This document shows, in pieces, positions 1-7,888 of a DNA stretch of 46,460 nucleotides. The notes under the pieces are model-generated. The model did no database searches and was not told the origin of the DNA. It worked only from the letters and a program-made list of their open reading frames with translations. This DNA is from Sphingomonadales bacterium (GTDB taxonomy: Bacteria > Pseudomonadota > Alphaproteobacteria > Sphingomonadales > Sphingomonadaceae), in the NCBI GenBank assembly GCA_004173185.1, contig SEFZ01000031.1, positions 1 to 46,460 on the forward strand, in the 5' to 3' direction. Position 1 is the stretch's first letter; each line of letters starts with the position of its first letter. The position numbers were made by a program, and so were the translations under genes.

Positions 1-121
1 CCTCCCTGCAAGGGAGGGGCTGGGGTGGGTTCTGTCCTGGCGGTACGGCCAGACCAGGCAGATTGGTGCGGTATCGCGAGCACTCCACCCACCCCTAACC
101 CCTCCCTTGCAGGGAGGGGAA
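1..121. repeat. Imperfect long inverted repeat (intergenic palindrome)
   Basis: The left arm (about 1-30) and right arm (about 84-120) are imperfect reverse complements. Each carries a smaller palindrome in which CCTCCCTGCAAGGGAGG folds on itself. This CCTCCC-GCAA-GGGAGG type recurs in shorter form at 1345-1366, 14594-14614 and near 39180, so it belongs to a dispersed intergenic repeat family. It lies just beyond the stop of the HxlR gene and could act as a terminator. Its position at the window edge would fit an assembly breakpoint, but that is inference. Confidence 0.65.
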
Positions 122-125
122 TGTA

Positions 126-509
126 TTAGGCGCGCTCGTCAAACGCGGCGCGGCTGGCTTCGATCTGGTCGACATTGCGCGCGGCCCACACCCACACCCC
201 GCAAAACGCCTCGGCCAGCGTATTGCCAAGCTCGGTGAGCCGATACTCTACCTTGGGTGGGATCACCGGATGGACGGTGCGGATCACCAGCCCGTCGCGC
301 TCCATCGCGCGCAGCGTCTGCGTCAGCATCTTCTGGCTGATCCCCTCGCATTCGGCGCGCAGCTTCGAGAAGCGCAGTTCCCCCTGCTCGGTGAGGATCT
401 CCAGCACCAGCATCGTCCATTTATCCGCCACCCGGCCGATAATTTCGGTGACGAGTCCCTCGACGCGAGGGTCAAGATCTTCGGGATATTCGTGGGGATC
501 GTAATCCAT
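126..509 (-). CDS. HxlR-family winged-helix transcriptional regulator
   Basis: This 127-residue protein is a small MarR-like repressor or activator of the HxlR family, which usually controls an adjacent oxidoreductase gene. The winged-helix core covers about residues 18-100. It shows the family pattern of a DKWT motif, a recognition-helix region with SQKMLTQTL, and a wing containing VEYRLTELG. I chose ATG at 509 because GGA stands at the right distance upstream in TGGAAACCATG; an in-frame TTG three codons upstream is the alternative. The gene diverges from the dehydrogenase at 600 and the two share a 90-bp control region. This suggests that it regulates that enzyme and itself. Cysteines are present only in the second half, so an N-terminal redox-sensing Cys is not evident. 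Confidence 0.9.
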   Translation of the reverse strand: MDYDPHEYPEDLDPRVEGLVTEIIGRVADKWTMLVLEILTEQGELRFSKLRAECEGISQKMLTQTLRAMERDGLVIRTVHPVIPPKVEYRLTELGNTLAEAFCGVWVWAARNVDQIEASRAAFDERA

Positions 510-599
510 GGTTTCCAAACAGTGCGTATGAATATTTCGGGTGCCTACTCGCTAATAGATACCATCAACGCCTATCTGGTGTCCAGAAGGAGACGCATC
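510..599. promoter_or_regulatory. Divergent promoter region between hxlR-like and SDR genes
   Basis: These 90 bp separate two divergent starts and must hold both promoters. The sequence is noticeably more AT-rich than the flanks (about 525-575). A good ribosome-binding site (AAGGAG) ends 7 bp before the dehydrogenase ATG. No perfect palindrome for the regulator is obvious, so an operator is inferred only from gene arrangement. Confidence 0.5.
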
Positions 600-1337
600 A
601 TGAATATGACTGACAACACCATCCTCATCACCGGCGGCGGTTCGGGCATCGGACGCGCATTGGCCGAGGCGCTGCAGGCGCGCGGCAACAAGGTGATCAT
701 CGCCGGCCGCCGCGCGGATGCGCTGGCCGAAGTCGCCGCAGCCAATCCCGGCATGGCGACTGCGACGCTCGACGTGAGCGATGCTGCGGACATTGCGCGC
801 TTCGCCAAGGACGTGATCGCGGCGCATCCCGCGCTTAACGTGGTGATCCACAATGCCGGGATCATGATTGTCGAGGGCCTCGTTACCGATACCGATCCCG
901 ACATCGCCGAAGCGACGGTCGCGACCAATTTGCTCGGGCCGCTTCGGCTTAACGCGGCGCTGCTGCCGCATCTGCTCGCGCAGCCCAAGGCGACCGTGGC
1001 GACCGTCAGTTCGGGGCTGGCCTTTGTGCCGCTCGCCGCCACGCCGACCTATTCGGCGACCAAGGCCGCGATCCATAGCTGGAGCCAGTCGCTGCGGCAT
1101 CAGCTCAAGGACACCAATGTCGAGGTGGTCGAGATCGCCCCGCCGGGCGTCGCGACCGATCTGATGCCCGGCCATGCGGAGAACCCGCAATCGATGCCGC
1201 TGGCCGAGTATATCGCCGAGACGATGGCGCAGCTGGAGGCGCAGGCACCGGAAAATCTGGTCGAGCGGGTCAAGTTTCTCCGCTTCGCCGAAGTACGTGG
1301 CGATTATGACCAAGTGTTCGCCGCGCTGAACGGCTGA
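600..1337 (+). CDS. Short-chain dehydrogenase/reductase (DltE-like SDR)
   Basis: A 245-residue classical SDR, an NAD(P)-dependent oxidoreductase of unknown substrate. The Rossmann glycine motif TGGGSGIG is at residues 11-18, HNAG at 84-87, catalytic Ser at 137/138 and the YxxxK pair at Tyr151 and Lys155. The start at 600 follows a strong AAGGAG site. The reading frame is open far upstream, but that extension would run through the divergent regulator gene and is not credible. SDRs of this DltE-like subgroup often sit beside HxlR regulators, and reactive carbonyls or quinones are a reasonable guess for substrate and inducer. A hairpin that may terminate transcription follows at 1345. Confidence 0.92.
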   Translation: MNMTDNTILITGGGSGIGRALAEALQARGNKVIIAGRRADALAEVAAANPGMATATLDVSDAADIARFAKDVIAAHPALNVVIHNAGIMIVEGLVTDTDPDIAEATVATNLLGPLRLNAALLPHLLAQPKATVATVSSGLAFVPLAATPTYSATKAAIHSWSQSLRHQLKDTNVEVVEIAPPGVATDLMPGHAENPQSMPLAEYIAETMAQLEAQAPENLVERVKFLRFAEVRGDYDQVFAALNG

Positions 1338-1344
1338 CCCGCAA

Positions 1345-1366
1345 TCCTCCCCAGCAACGGGGAGGA
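1345..1366. terminator. Hairpin downstream of the SDR gene
   Basis: TCCTCCCC and GGGGAGGA form a perfect 8-bp stem around a six-base loop (AGCAAC). No T-tract follows, so it may be a factor-assisted terminator or simply a member of the dispersed palindrome family seen at 1-121 and 14594. Confidence 0.5.
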
Positions 1367-1407
1367 ACGGGTGGTTTCCGCAGGATACGTCGGCTAGCTG
1401 ACAGGGC

Positions 1408-1935
1408 ATGGCCGAACGCATCATGATCATCGGATCGCCCGGAAGTGGCAAATCGACCCTTGCGCGCGAACTGGCGGCGCGCGAAGGTCTGCCGCTGTTT
1501 CACCTCGATCAACTCTATTGGAGCGCAGGCTGGGTCGAAACGGACAAGGCGAAATGGGCGGCGCAGGTGGCAGAGCTTGCCGCGCAGCCGCGCTGGATCA
1601 TCGATGGCAATTATTCGGGCACGCAGGATGTGCGGCTGGCGCGCGCGGATCGTGTCATCCTGATCGATCTCTCGCCCTTCCGCTGCACCTGGCGGATCAT
1701 CAAGCGCGTGCTCGCTTCACGCGGCAAGACCCGCCCGGACATGGCCGAAGGCTGCCCCGAGCGGTTCAGCCTGACGTTCCTGTGGTATGTGCTGAGTTTC
1801 CGCATCCGCGCCTTGCCGCGCACGCTGGAGAAACTCGAAGGCTATAACGGCGAACTGGTCTGGCTCGGTACCCCGCACGAAATTGCGGGGTTCCTGAAAT
1901 CAGAGCAACGGCTTGACGAGGACCGTCATGAATAA
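1408..1935 (+). CDS. P-loop kinase-like protein (adenylate kinase/FlaR-like)
   Basis: A 175-residue P-loop NTPase. The Walker A motif GSPGSGKST is at residues 9-17 and directly follows the first beta strand. The pattern after it (FHLDQLYW, then a W-I-I-D-G-N-Y segment near residue 70) is typical of the small proteins annotated as adenylate kinases or DNA topology modulation protein FlaR. Their real substrate is not known. The last 36 bp overlap the convergent acetyltransferase gene. No operon partner is evident on this strand. Confidence 0.85.
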   Translation: MAERIMIIGSPGSGKSTLARELAAREGLPLFHLDQLYWSAGWVETDKAKWAAQVAELAAQPRWIIDGNYSGTQDVRLARADRVILIDLSPFRCTWRIIKRVLASRGKTRPDMAEGCPERFSLTFLWYVLSFRIRALPRTLEKLEGYNGELVWLGTPHEIAGFLKSEQRLDEDRHE

Positions 1936-2406
1936 GGGCGGGTCCATCGCGATCGGGAAGTCGCGCGTCTCGCCCGAGGGCAGATAACCGCGACGGCGAT
2001 ACCAGGCGATCAGTTCCTCGCGCTTGTCGATCACCGTCATTTCGATCCGGCGAGCGTCAAACACGTCGCGGGCCACGCGTTCGGCGGCCTCCATCAATTT
2101 CTTGCCGATCCCGCCTGCCTGTAGCGTGGGATCGACCGAGAGCAGGCCGAGATAGGCCAGCCCTTTGCCGCAATCGCTGACCTGTACGCAGCCGATAATC
2201 TCGCCGTCTCGGTCCGCAATCAGCAGGCGCTGGCCGGGATCGGCAACGAGCGCAGCGAGTGTTTCGAGATCGGTGCGGGTGCCTTCGACGATCAGATCGG
2301 CTTCGTGCGTCCAGCCCGCGCGCGCCGATTCGCCGCGATAGGCACGCTCCACCACCGGGTGAAGACGCGGCAAATCCTCGGCTGTAGCTACGCGGATTTC
2401 GAGCAT
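1900..2406 (-). CDS. GNAT-family N-acetyltransferase
   Basis: A 168-residue GNAT-fold acyl-CoA transferase. It begins with the typical MLEIRVATAEDLP strand-helix. The acetyl-CoA-binding region around residues 86-105 contains LLSVDPTLQAGGIGKKLM, a form of the Q/R-x-x-G-x-G/A motif. The C-terminal part has the usual IAWYRRRGY element. The start at 2406 was chosen because conserved sequence begins there; an upstream in-frame start at 2454 adds 16 unlikely residues. The substrate cannot be predicted. The 3' end overlaps the kinase-like gene on the other strand by 36 bp. Confidence 0.88.
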   Translation of the reverse strand: MLEIRVATAEDLPRLHPVVERAYRGESARAGWTHEADLIVEGTRTDLETLAALVADPGQRLLIADRDGEIIGCVQVSDCGKGLAYLGLLSVDPTLQAGGIGKKLMEAAERVARDVFDARRIEMTVIDKREELIAWYRRRGYLPSGETRDFPIAMDPPLFMTVLVKPLL

Positions 2407-2572
2407 CGTGCCGAGCTTGATCGTGGAAGTCGGATCATCATTGTCACGGGCCACCGTAGCTGCCGGATCGCTGCCAGACTAGTCATCCTGCTAGCCGTTG
2501 GTCTCGTTTCGGCTCGGTAACCACCTTTTCTACCGAAAAGCGGGATACGACGGATCGCGCAGCCCGGTTTCT

Positions 2573-3247
2573 TCAGAGCGTCGCTTCGATCTCGCGCGCG
2601 GCCATATCGGGGTCGCTGGCCTGCGTGATCGGGCGACCGACCACGAGGATCGACGCACCGGCATCGAGCGCGGCGCGGGGGGTGACCACGCGCTTCTGAT
2701 CGCCGATCGCGCCATTTGCGGGGCGCACGCCGGGGACGACGAAGAAGCCCTGCGGCCATACCTTCTTGGCGGCCGCGACTTCGTTGCCCGAGCAGACGAT
2801 GCCATCGACGCCCGCCGATTTGGCCAGCTCGGTGAGGCGCATCACCTGCTCATGCGGATCGGGCGAGAGACCGATTGCGGAAAGGTCGCTGGCATCGAGG
2901 CTGGTCAGCATCGTCACCGCGACCACCTTGGTGCCGGTTGGCGCCGCTGCCTTGGCATCTTCGAGCATCGCGCGGCCACCGGCGGCGTGGACGGTGATGA
3001 TCGCCGGCTCCAGCGGACGCAGCGCCTGCACTGCCTTGCCGACAGTGTTGGGAATGTCGTGAAACTTCAGATCGAGGAAGATCGGCAGGCCGATATCGGC
3101 CATTTCGTGCACGCCTTGCCGCCCGTTCGCCATGAAGAATTCCAGGCCCAGCTTGATGCCACCGACATGGTGATGGACCTTGGCGGCGATGGCCTTTGCG
3201 CGTTCGAGATCGGGGGTGTCGATCGCAACGTAGATCGGCGACCTCAT
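2573..3247 (-). CDS. pyrF: Orotidine 5'-phosphate decarboxylase
   Basis: PyrF makes UMP from OMP, the last step of de novo pyrimidine synthesis. The 224-residue length is normal for the bacterial group I enzyme. The N-terminal VAIDTPD strand, the catalytic DLKFHDIP motif (Asp59, Lys61, Asp64), a TVHAAGG strand and the phosphate-binding region with VVPGVRP and VVGRPIT are all in the expected order. The ATG overlaps the stop of the LapA-like gene by 4 bp (ATGA), so the two are probably translationally coupled. Confidence 0.97.
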   Translation of the reverse strand: MRSPIYVAIDTPDLERAKAIAAKVHHHVGGIKLGLEFFMANGRQGVHEMADIGLPIFLDLKFHDIPNTVGKAVQALRPLEPAIITVHAAGGRAMLEDAKAAAPTGTKVVAVTMLTSLDASDLSAIGLSPDPHEQVMRLTELAKSAGVDGIVCSGNEVAAAKKVWPQGFFVVPGVRPANGAIGDQKRVVTPRAALDAGASILVVGRPITQASDPDMAAREIEATL

Positions 3248-3552
3248 GACTGCGGCTCGGCGATCGCCAGCGGTTCTTCGACGACAATCGGCGCGTTGAC
3301 GGTGCGCAGATCGGCGAGCGCGCGCTCCAGCCCGGCGAGCCGCTGACGCATCCGCCAGCGCAGCGCATGATATGCGAGCAGGGCAGGCAGAAGGCCCGCG
3401 AGGAAGGTGACGACGAGCAGCAGCGGCAGGCTGAAATCCGCGATCAGGCCGCTCCACAGATGGATGCTGACCCGCTCATCGCCATTATAAATGACGAAGC
3501 CCGCGACGAGCCCGCCCAGCAACAACCAGAACAACACCTTCAGAAACCGCAT
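3244..3552 (-). CDS. LapA-family small membrane protein
   Basis: A 102-residue protein with two hydrophobic segments, at about residues 4-22 and 42-63, followed by a basic and probably helical tail with RWRMRQRLAGLERALADL. This matches the LapA/DUF1049 family of inner-membrane proteins, which in enterobacteria act with LapB in controlling lipopolysaccharide synthesis. Here it is immediately upstream of pyrF with a 4-bp overlap and no LapB in the window. In alphaproteobacteria this gene is often found near pyrF and tryptophan genes. The specific role here is not known. Confidence 0.85.
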   Translation of the reverse strand: MRFLKVLFWLLLGGLVAGFVIYNGDERVSIHLWSGLIADFSLPLLLVVTFLAGLLPALLAYHALRWRMRQRLAGLERALADLRTVNAPIVVEEPLAIAEPQS

Positions 3553-3622
3553 CAGCCTTCACCTCCGCCAATCGGTCTAGGACGTAGCGGCAGAATTGCC
3601 AATGCTCGGGAGAGCGGGAAAC

Positions 3623-5911
3623 CTAACCGATCTCCGCGCGCAGCTCCTTGAACAATGCGGGCACGGCCTTGAGCCGGGGCTCTTCCTCATCGAGGATCGC
3701 GTGGAAGGCAGATTTTTTGATCGCCGCTACCCGCGCTTCGCTGGGCCGCGCTTCGGCAAGCAGCGTCGATATGACGATGTCGATCAGCCGGTCCGCACCG
3801 TGGAGCCGGCCCCAGAGATAGTCATTCTCGCGATAGGCGCGGCTAAAGAACGCCCCGAAGCTGTTGAACTGGATGCCCTTGAGCGTCGCGTCAGCTCCAC
3901 CGCTGCGGATCGCGCAGGCGTCATCGGGGGCGATGCGATCGACGCGGATCGGATCGAATTCATCCACGCCTTCGCCCTGAAGCAGCGGAAGCGTGGCGAT
4001 GTCGAAGAACGGGAAGCCGAGATGCGCGAGCAGCATCGGCCGCCGCAATTCCTTCGAGAGCCCGCTAAAGCCCATCGACAAGCGATTGTCGGTCTCGGCA
4101 TCGAGCGCCTTGAGCGCCATGCGTTCGCCGAGAATATCTAGGATCGGCCCGGCATCGTCGGTCATGTCGCCGATCATGTCGCGCAGATCGGCGAAATTAT
4201 CGGCGCGCTTGAGCTCCAGATAGGCGGCGAGCGACTCATAAATCGCCTCGCGAATCGGCTGGAGCTCGGCATGGCTGCTCGGCAGATCGATCTCGGTGAG
4301 CCGCCGCGCGAGCAGCCGGAGCCGCCGGATACGAAAGCCCAGATCATGGGTGCGCAGGAAATCGAGGGTCGCGGGACTCGCGCCGTTCGATTGCGTCGCG
4401 CCGAACCGGTCCTGGCCACGCGCCTGAATCGTCCGGGTCACCGCCTCGCGAAGCGCGCGCACCCGTTCGGGTTCGTGCCGGTCTCCGATCGTGTGGAGCA
4501 ATTGCGAGATCCGGTCGATCGCGCCATCGACCTTGAGCAAGCCGTATGCGGTATGCCCATATCCCGCTTTGGCCGCGGCGGTGATCTGCGCGCGTTTGCG
4601 CCATGCCGAGAGCCGCTTGGGCGTCGGGTAATCGAGCCACAACGTATAGCCGAACAGCGCCTCGACCTGGGTTTCCACGTCTGCGCGAATTTCGGCGACG
4701 ATGGCGAGCATCCGCTCGATCCTGTTCGAACGTCGCTCGATCAACTCCAGATTGTCGCGGATCGGCTGCTGGCGCGGGAGTTCGGATAGCGCGCCGATGA
4801 TCGTCTGGAAAAAACCCGGCTTTTCCGATTGTGCGCCATAGAGCGACAGCCGCGCGCTGGGGAACGGATCGATGAACACGAAACGCCGATCGACCTGACG
4901 GCGGGCAGGGCGCTCGCGCAGCGCTTCCATCGCCGGGCGGAAGGGGGCGTTGGCGAGGACCGATCCATCGATCAGCACGGCCTTCTCCGCGCGATTATCG
5001 GCCCATTGATGCGGCAGCGTCGCTTCGAGGAACGCATCGCGCCCCTCCCAGGTCACCCCACGTTCGGCGAGCAATTCGTCCATCTCGGCCACGGTGAAGG
5101 GCGGAAAGGCACCGGGAAAGCTGGAGGTGGCGCGCGCGGCAAAGGCGAGGCCGATCTTGTCGGCAAATTTCCCGTTCGTATTGGCATGATCGCTGAACGA
5201 CACGACGAGGCGGTGTTCGGTCTCGATCACTTCCGGTGGCGAATTGAGCTTTAGCGCTTCGGGATGCCCGCGAAAATCGGTGACGGTGACGAAAAGATCG
5301 AGCGGCTGGCCGGGCGGCAACAGGCGACGGTTGTGCGGCGCTTTCTCCATCGCATCCAGCGCATCGATGATCGTGCCGAGCAATTGCTTGCCGCCGAACG
5401 GAGGCTCGAACCAGCGCGAGCGCACGAAACGCTCCAGCTTCATCCGCACTTCGTCACGCGCGGGGGCCTCGACCGTTTCGTCGACGGTCTTGCTCTTATT
5501 GGCGATCATCCACGCGATCGGCGTGGCCCATATCTTGGCGAAACGGTGCGCAGGGCCCTGGCGCGTATCGATCAGGGCCTCGACATCGGCATGCTCCATC
5601 CAAAGATCGGTCAGCGGATCGAGCGACTGGCCCGTGGCGAGCGCCTGGGCGAGGAACACCGCGTTGATCCCGCCAGCGCTGGCACCCGATACGATATCGA
5701 CAATGACGCGCAGATTGATGCCGGAGTGCTGCCGAATTTCGGTGAGCAACTCGCGATAGATGCTGGGCGGCCCATCGCCATCGCGCTCGGCGCAACTGGC
5801 GCTGGCCAGCCGCCACACCTCCTTGGTGATGCCGTGCATGTACACCGCAAGGCTGATCCCGCCATAGCAGACCAGTGCAAGCCGCAATTCCTTGTCGCGC
5901 ATCTCAGACAT
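3623..5911 (-). CDS. Large patatin-like phospholipase (DUF3376 type)
   Basis: A 762-residue protein whose N-terminal third is a patatin domain. It has an oxyanion-hole glycine pair after CYGG (residues 15-18), a nucleophile elbow GASAG at 76-80 with Ser78, and the catalytic Asp in a DGS motif near residue 314. These form the Ser-Asp dyad of patatin lipases. The remaining 430 residues are a helical extension of the type seen in long actinobacterial and alphaproteobacterial patatins. No signal peptide is visible, so the protein is probably cytoplasmic or peripheral to the membrane. Its start overlaps the stop of the upstream nuclease-family gene as TGATG, so the pair is likely co-translated. 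The lipid substrate is unknown. Confidence 0.88.
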   Translation of the reverse strand: MSEMRDKELRLALVCYGGISLAVYMHGITKEVWRLASASCAERDGDGPPSIYRELLTEIRQHSGINLRVIVDIVSGASAGGINAVFLAQALATGQSLDPLTDLWMEHADVEALIDTRQGPAHRFAKIWATPIAWMIANKSKTVDETVEAPARDEVRMKLERFVRSRWFEPPFGGKQLLGTIIDALDAMEKAPHNRRLLPPGQPLDLFVTVTDFRGHPEALKLNSPPEVIETEHRLVVSFSDHANTNGKFADKIGLAFAARATSSFPGAFPPFTVAEMDELLAERGVTWEGRDAFLEATLPHQWADNRAEKAVLIDGSVLANAPFRPAMEALRERPARRQVDRRFVFIDPFPSARLSLYGAQSEKPGFFQTIIGALSELPRQQPIRDNLELIERRSNRIERMLAIVAEIRADVETQVEALFGYTLWLDYPTPKRLSAWRKRAQITAAAKAGYGHTAYGLLKVDGAIDRISQLLHTIGDRHEPERVRALREAVTRTIQARGQDRFGATQSNGASPATLDFLRTHDLGFRIRRLRLLARRLTEIDLPSSHAELQPIREAIYESLAAYLELKRADNFADLRDMIGDMTDDAGPILDILGERMALKALDAETDNRLSMGFSGLSKELRRPMLLAHLGFPFFDIATLPLLQGEGVDEFDPIRVDRIAPDDACAIRSGGADATLKGIQFNSFGAFFSRAYRENDYLWGRLHGADRLIDIVISTLLAEARPSEARVAAIKKSAFHAILDEEEPRLKAVPALFKELRAEIG

Positions 5912-6606
5912 CAGGCGGGGGTCACCGTCGCCCAGACCGGCAGATGATCGGATGCGGTGCGCGCGGAGGCGCTGTCATGGACGCCGGCCTCGGTGAATTT
6001 CAGGTCTCGCGACGCCATGATCCGGTCGAGCCGCGCTATCGGCTTGCGTGCGTGAAAGCTTTTGCCGGTTTCGGCGAAATCGAAATGCGCAGCGAAATCG
6101 CGCAGGCATCCGCTGCCCGCGCTCCATTCGTTGAGGTCGCCCATCAGCACCGTCGGATATTGGTTCGTACTGGCGGCGATATGCGAAATGATCGCCGCCG
6201 CCTGTCGCCGCCGCCATAGCCCCGACAGATCAAGATGCATGCCGATCACGCGGATCACCTGCCCGCGCACCCGAATGTCTGCCATCACTGCGCCGCGCGG
6301 CTCCAGCGCGGGCAGATGGATCGCTTCGCAATCGAGCACCTGGGCATCGGCGCGGACCAGCAGCGCATTGCCATGCCAGCCCATCGAGCGCTGGCGGATG
6401 CCGAAGGGGACGGCTTTCCACGCGCCGTGATCGCCGAGCAGATGATCGGTCAGCACCGCGGCGCGCGTGCCGAATCGGCGATCGGCCTCTTGCAGCGCGA
6501 TCACATCGGCATCGATCTCACCGAGCACTGACAGCGTACGCTCGGGGCGGCGCCTGCGATCGGTGCCGATCGACTTGCGCATATTGTAGCTGGCGACCTT
6601 GATCAT
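5911..6606 (-). CDS. Endonuclease/exonuclease/phosphatase family hydrolase
   Basis: A 231-residue EEP-fold metal-dependent phosphodiesterase. The family motifs appear in order: an N-terminal ASYNMRK strand with the metal-associated Asn, IALQEADRR with the metal-binding Glu, GMHLDLSG, the MGDLNEWS motif, and the C-terminal SDHLPV motif with the catalytic Asp-His. It has no export signal. Members cleave DNA, RNA, sphingolipids or inositol phosphates, and the sequence alone does not decide which. The coupling (TGATG) to the patatin-like lipase makes phospholipid turnover an attractive but unproved idea. Confidence 0.9.
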   Translation of the reverse strand: MIKVASYNMRKSIGTDRRRRPERTLSVLGEIDADVIALQEADRRFGTRAAVLTDHLLGDHGAWKAVPFGIRQRSMGWHGNALLVRADAQVLDCEAIHLPALEPRGAVMADIRVRGQVIRVIGMHLDLSGLWRRRQAAAIISHIAASTNQYPTVLMGDLNEWSAGSGCLRDFAAHFDFAETGKSFHARKPIARLDRIMASRDLKFTEAGVHDSASARTASDHLPVWATVTPA

Positions 6607-6649
6607 CTCGGCCCCTTATCGCGGGCCAAGGCAGGGATGGGCAAGGGGC

Positions 6650-6844
6650 TTAGGAACCCGTTCGCTGGGTTGATGCTTGTTCTGCAGCCGCAATCAGCGA
6701 CTTTCCCGTCTTGTCGGCGGCTTCCGCCGTCATGGTGACCGCTACGCCGTCCGGGCCGTCGAGCATGACGATCCCCCGTTCGGCCGTCGCGACCCCAGCC
6801 CTGGATTGCGGTACGGTTGACGAGGTTCGCGTCATAATCGGCAT
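6650..6844 (-). CDS. Small hypothetical protein, possibly frameshifted
   Basis: I do not recognise a named family. The 64-residue product has a plausible C-terminal part, GIVMLDGPDGVAV followed by a helix with DKTGKSLIAAAEQ. Its first 20 residues look like shadow coding. In the neighbouring frame, from a GTG at 6857 that has AAGGGG upstream, there is a more protein-like start (DADYDANLVNRTAIQGW). The two frames join if one base is removed from the C5 run at 6773-6777. The gene may therefore be about 68 codons long with a frameshift or sequencing error. Confidence 0.42.
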   Translation of the reverse strand: MPIMTRTSSTVPQSRAGVATAERGIVMLDGPDGVAVTMTAEAADKTGKSLIAAAEQASTQRTGS

Positions 6845-6971
6845 CCCTGTTGCGCACGCTGCCCCTTAGTTTCGCGCGTTCCGCCCGGATTTGTATGGGC
6901 GTGGGAGATCAAACCCGGCAAGCGCGCAAAATATCCGTAAAATCCATGGAAAGTCGCTGGGTTAACCTGGA

Positions 6972-7334
6972 TCAACGCCCACCGGCTTCGAGCAGTCGGC
7001 GCGGTGCGGCGAGTTCCCAACTGCGTGCGATGCGGTCGCCAGCATGGTCCCAATCGGGATCGCCGGCGAGGTTTAGACCGACCCAGCCGCGCCCGAAATA
7101 GGCGACGCGCGAGTAAAGCTCCGGCGCGGCTTCGATCAGCGTCAGGTCTTCATCGTCGATCGTCTTGACCGCAACGATGGTGCGGCCATCGCCATGATGA
7201 TCGTGGCGAAACTGGGCGAATTGCTTGCCCGCGACGAAAAAGGTCGGCTGGCCGTGGCTTGGGCGCTCCTCGCTCTCGGGCAAAGCGAGCGCAATTGCGC
7301 GAACCTGTTCTAGTGCGGGGTCCGGCTCAGCCAT
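6972..7334 (-). CDS. MmcQ/YjbR-family protein
   Basis: A 120-residue protein of the CyaY-like MmcQ/YjbR fold. Typical features are ALPESEERPSHGQPTFFVAGKQF at the N-terminal side (ALPE followed by a G-x-P-x-F element), a central AELYSRVAYFGRGWVG-like strand pair and a C-terminal DRIARSWELA helix. Family members are usually called DNA-binding on weak evidence. The 5' end overlaps the purN 3' end by 25 bp on the same strand, so it is probably the last gene of the purM-purN unit. Confidence 0.88.
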   Translation of the reverse strand: MAEPDPALEQVRAIALALPESEERPSHGQPTFFVAGKQFAQFRHDHHGDGRTIVAVKTIDDEDLTLIEAAPELYSRVAYFGRGWVGLNLAGDPDWDHAGDRIARSWELAAPRRLLEAGGR

Positions 7335-7888
7335 TCGGATACGATCCTCGGATAGAGGCGATGTTCCTCAACAAGCACGCGCTCCGACAGTGTATCGGCG
7401 GTGTCACGCGCATCGATGCGGATCGATGCCTGACCCAGAATCTCGCCGCCGTCCAGTTCCTCTGTGACGATATGGACGGTGCAGCCCGCTTCCATATCGC
7501 CCATCGCCAGCGCGCGGGCATGGGTATCGAGGCCCTTATATTTGGGCAGCAGGGAAGGGTGGATATTGACGATCCGGTCACGCCAGCGCGCAACGAAATC
7601 GTCGGAGAGCAGCCGCATATAGCCGGCGAGCGCGATGGCCTCGACGCCCGCTTCGCGCAGCGCCGCATCGATAGCGGCTTCATACTCGGCTTTCGGGATA
7701 CCCTTGGGCGAATGCGAGAAGGTCGCGACGCCTTGCTCGCTGGCCCATGCGAGGCCGGGAGCCTGTGGCTTGTCGCTGGCGACGAGCGCGACTTCGTACG
7801 CGGCATTTTCCGCGCGCGAGGCCTCGACCAAAGCCGCCATGTTGGAGCCGCGGCCCGAGATCAGAATGCCGAGCTTGCGCTTAGCCAT
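7310..7888 (-). CDS. purN: Phosphoribosylglycinamide formyltransferase (GART)
   Basis: PurN transfers a formyl group from 10-formyl-THF to GAR in de novo purine synthesis. The 192-residue size is standard. Visible motifs are ISGRGSNMAAL at the N-terminus for phosphate binding, the active-site strand GYMRLLS, the catalytic IVNIHPSLLP (Asn and His), and EELDGGEIL carrying the catalytic Asp. The ATG at 7888 overlaps the purM stop by 8 bp, indicating a coupled purMN operon. Confidence 0.97.
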   Translation of the reverse strand: MAKRKLGILISGRGSNMAALVEASRAENAAYEVALVASDKPQAPGLAWASEQGVATFSHSPKGIPKAEYEAAIDAALREAGVEAIALAGYMRLLSDDFVARWRDRIVNIHPSLLPKYKGLDTHARALAMGDMEAGCTVHIVTEELDGGEILGQASIRIDARDTADTLSERVLVEEHRLYPRIVSEWLSRTPH

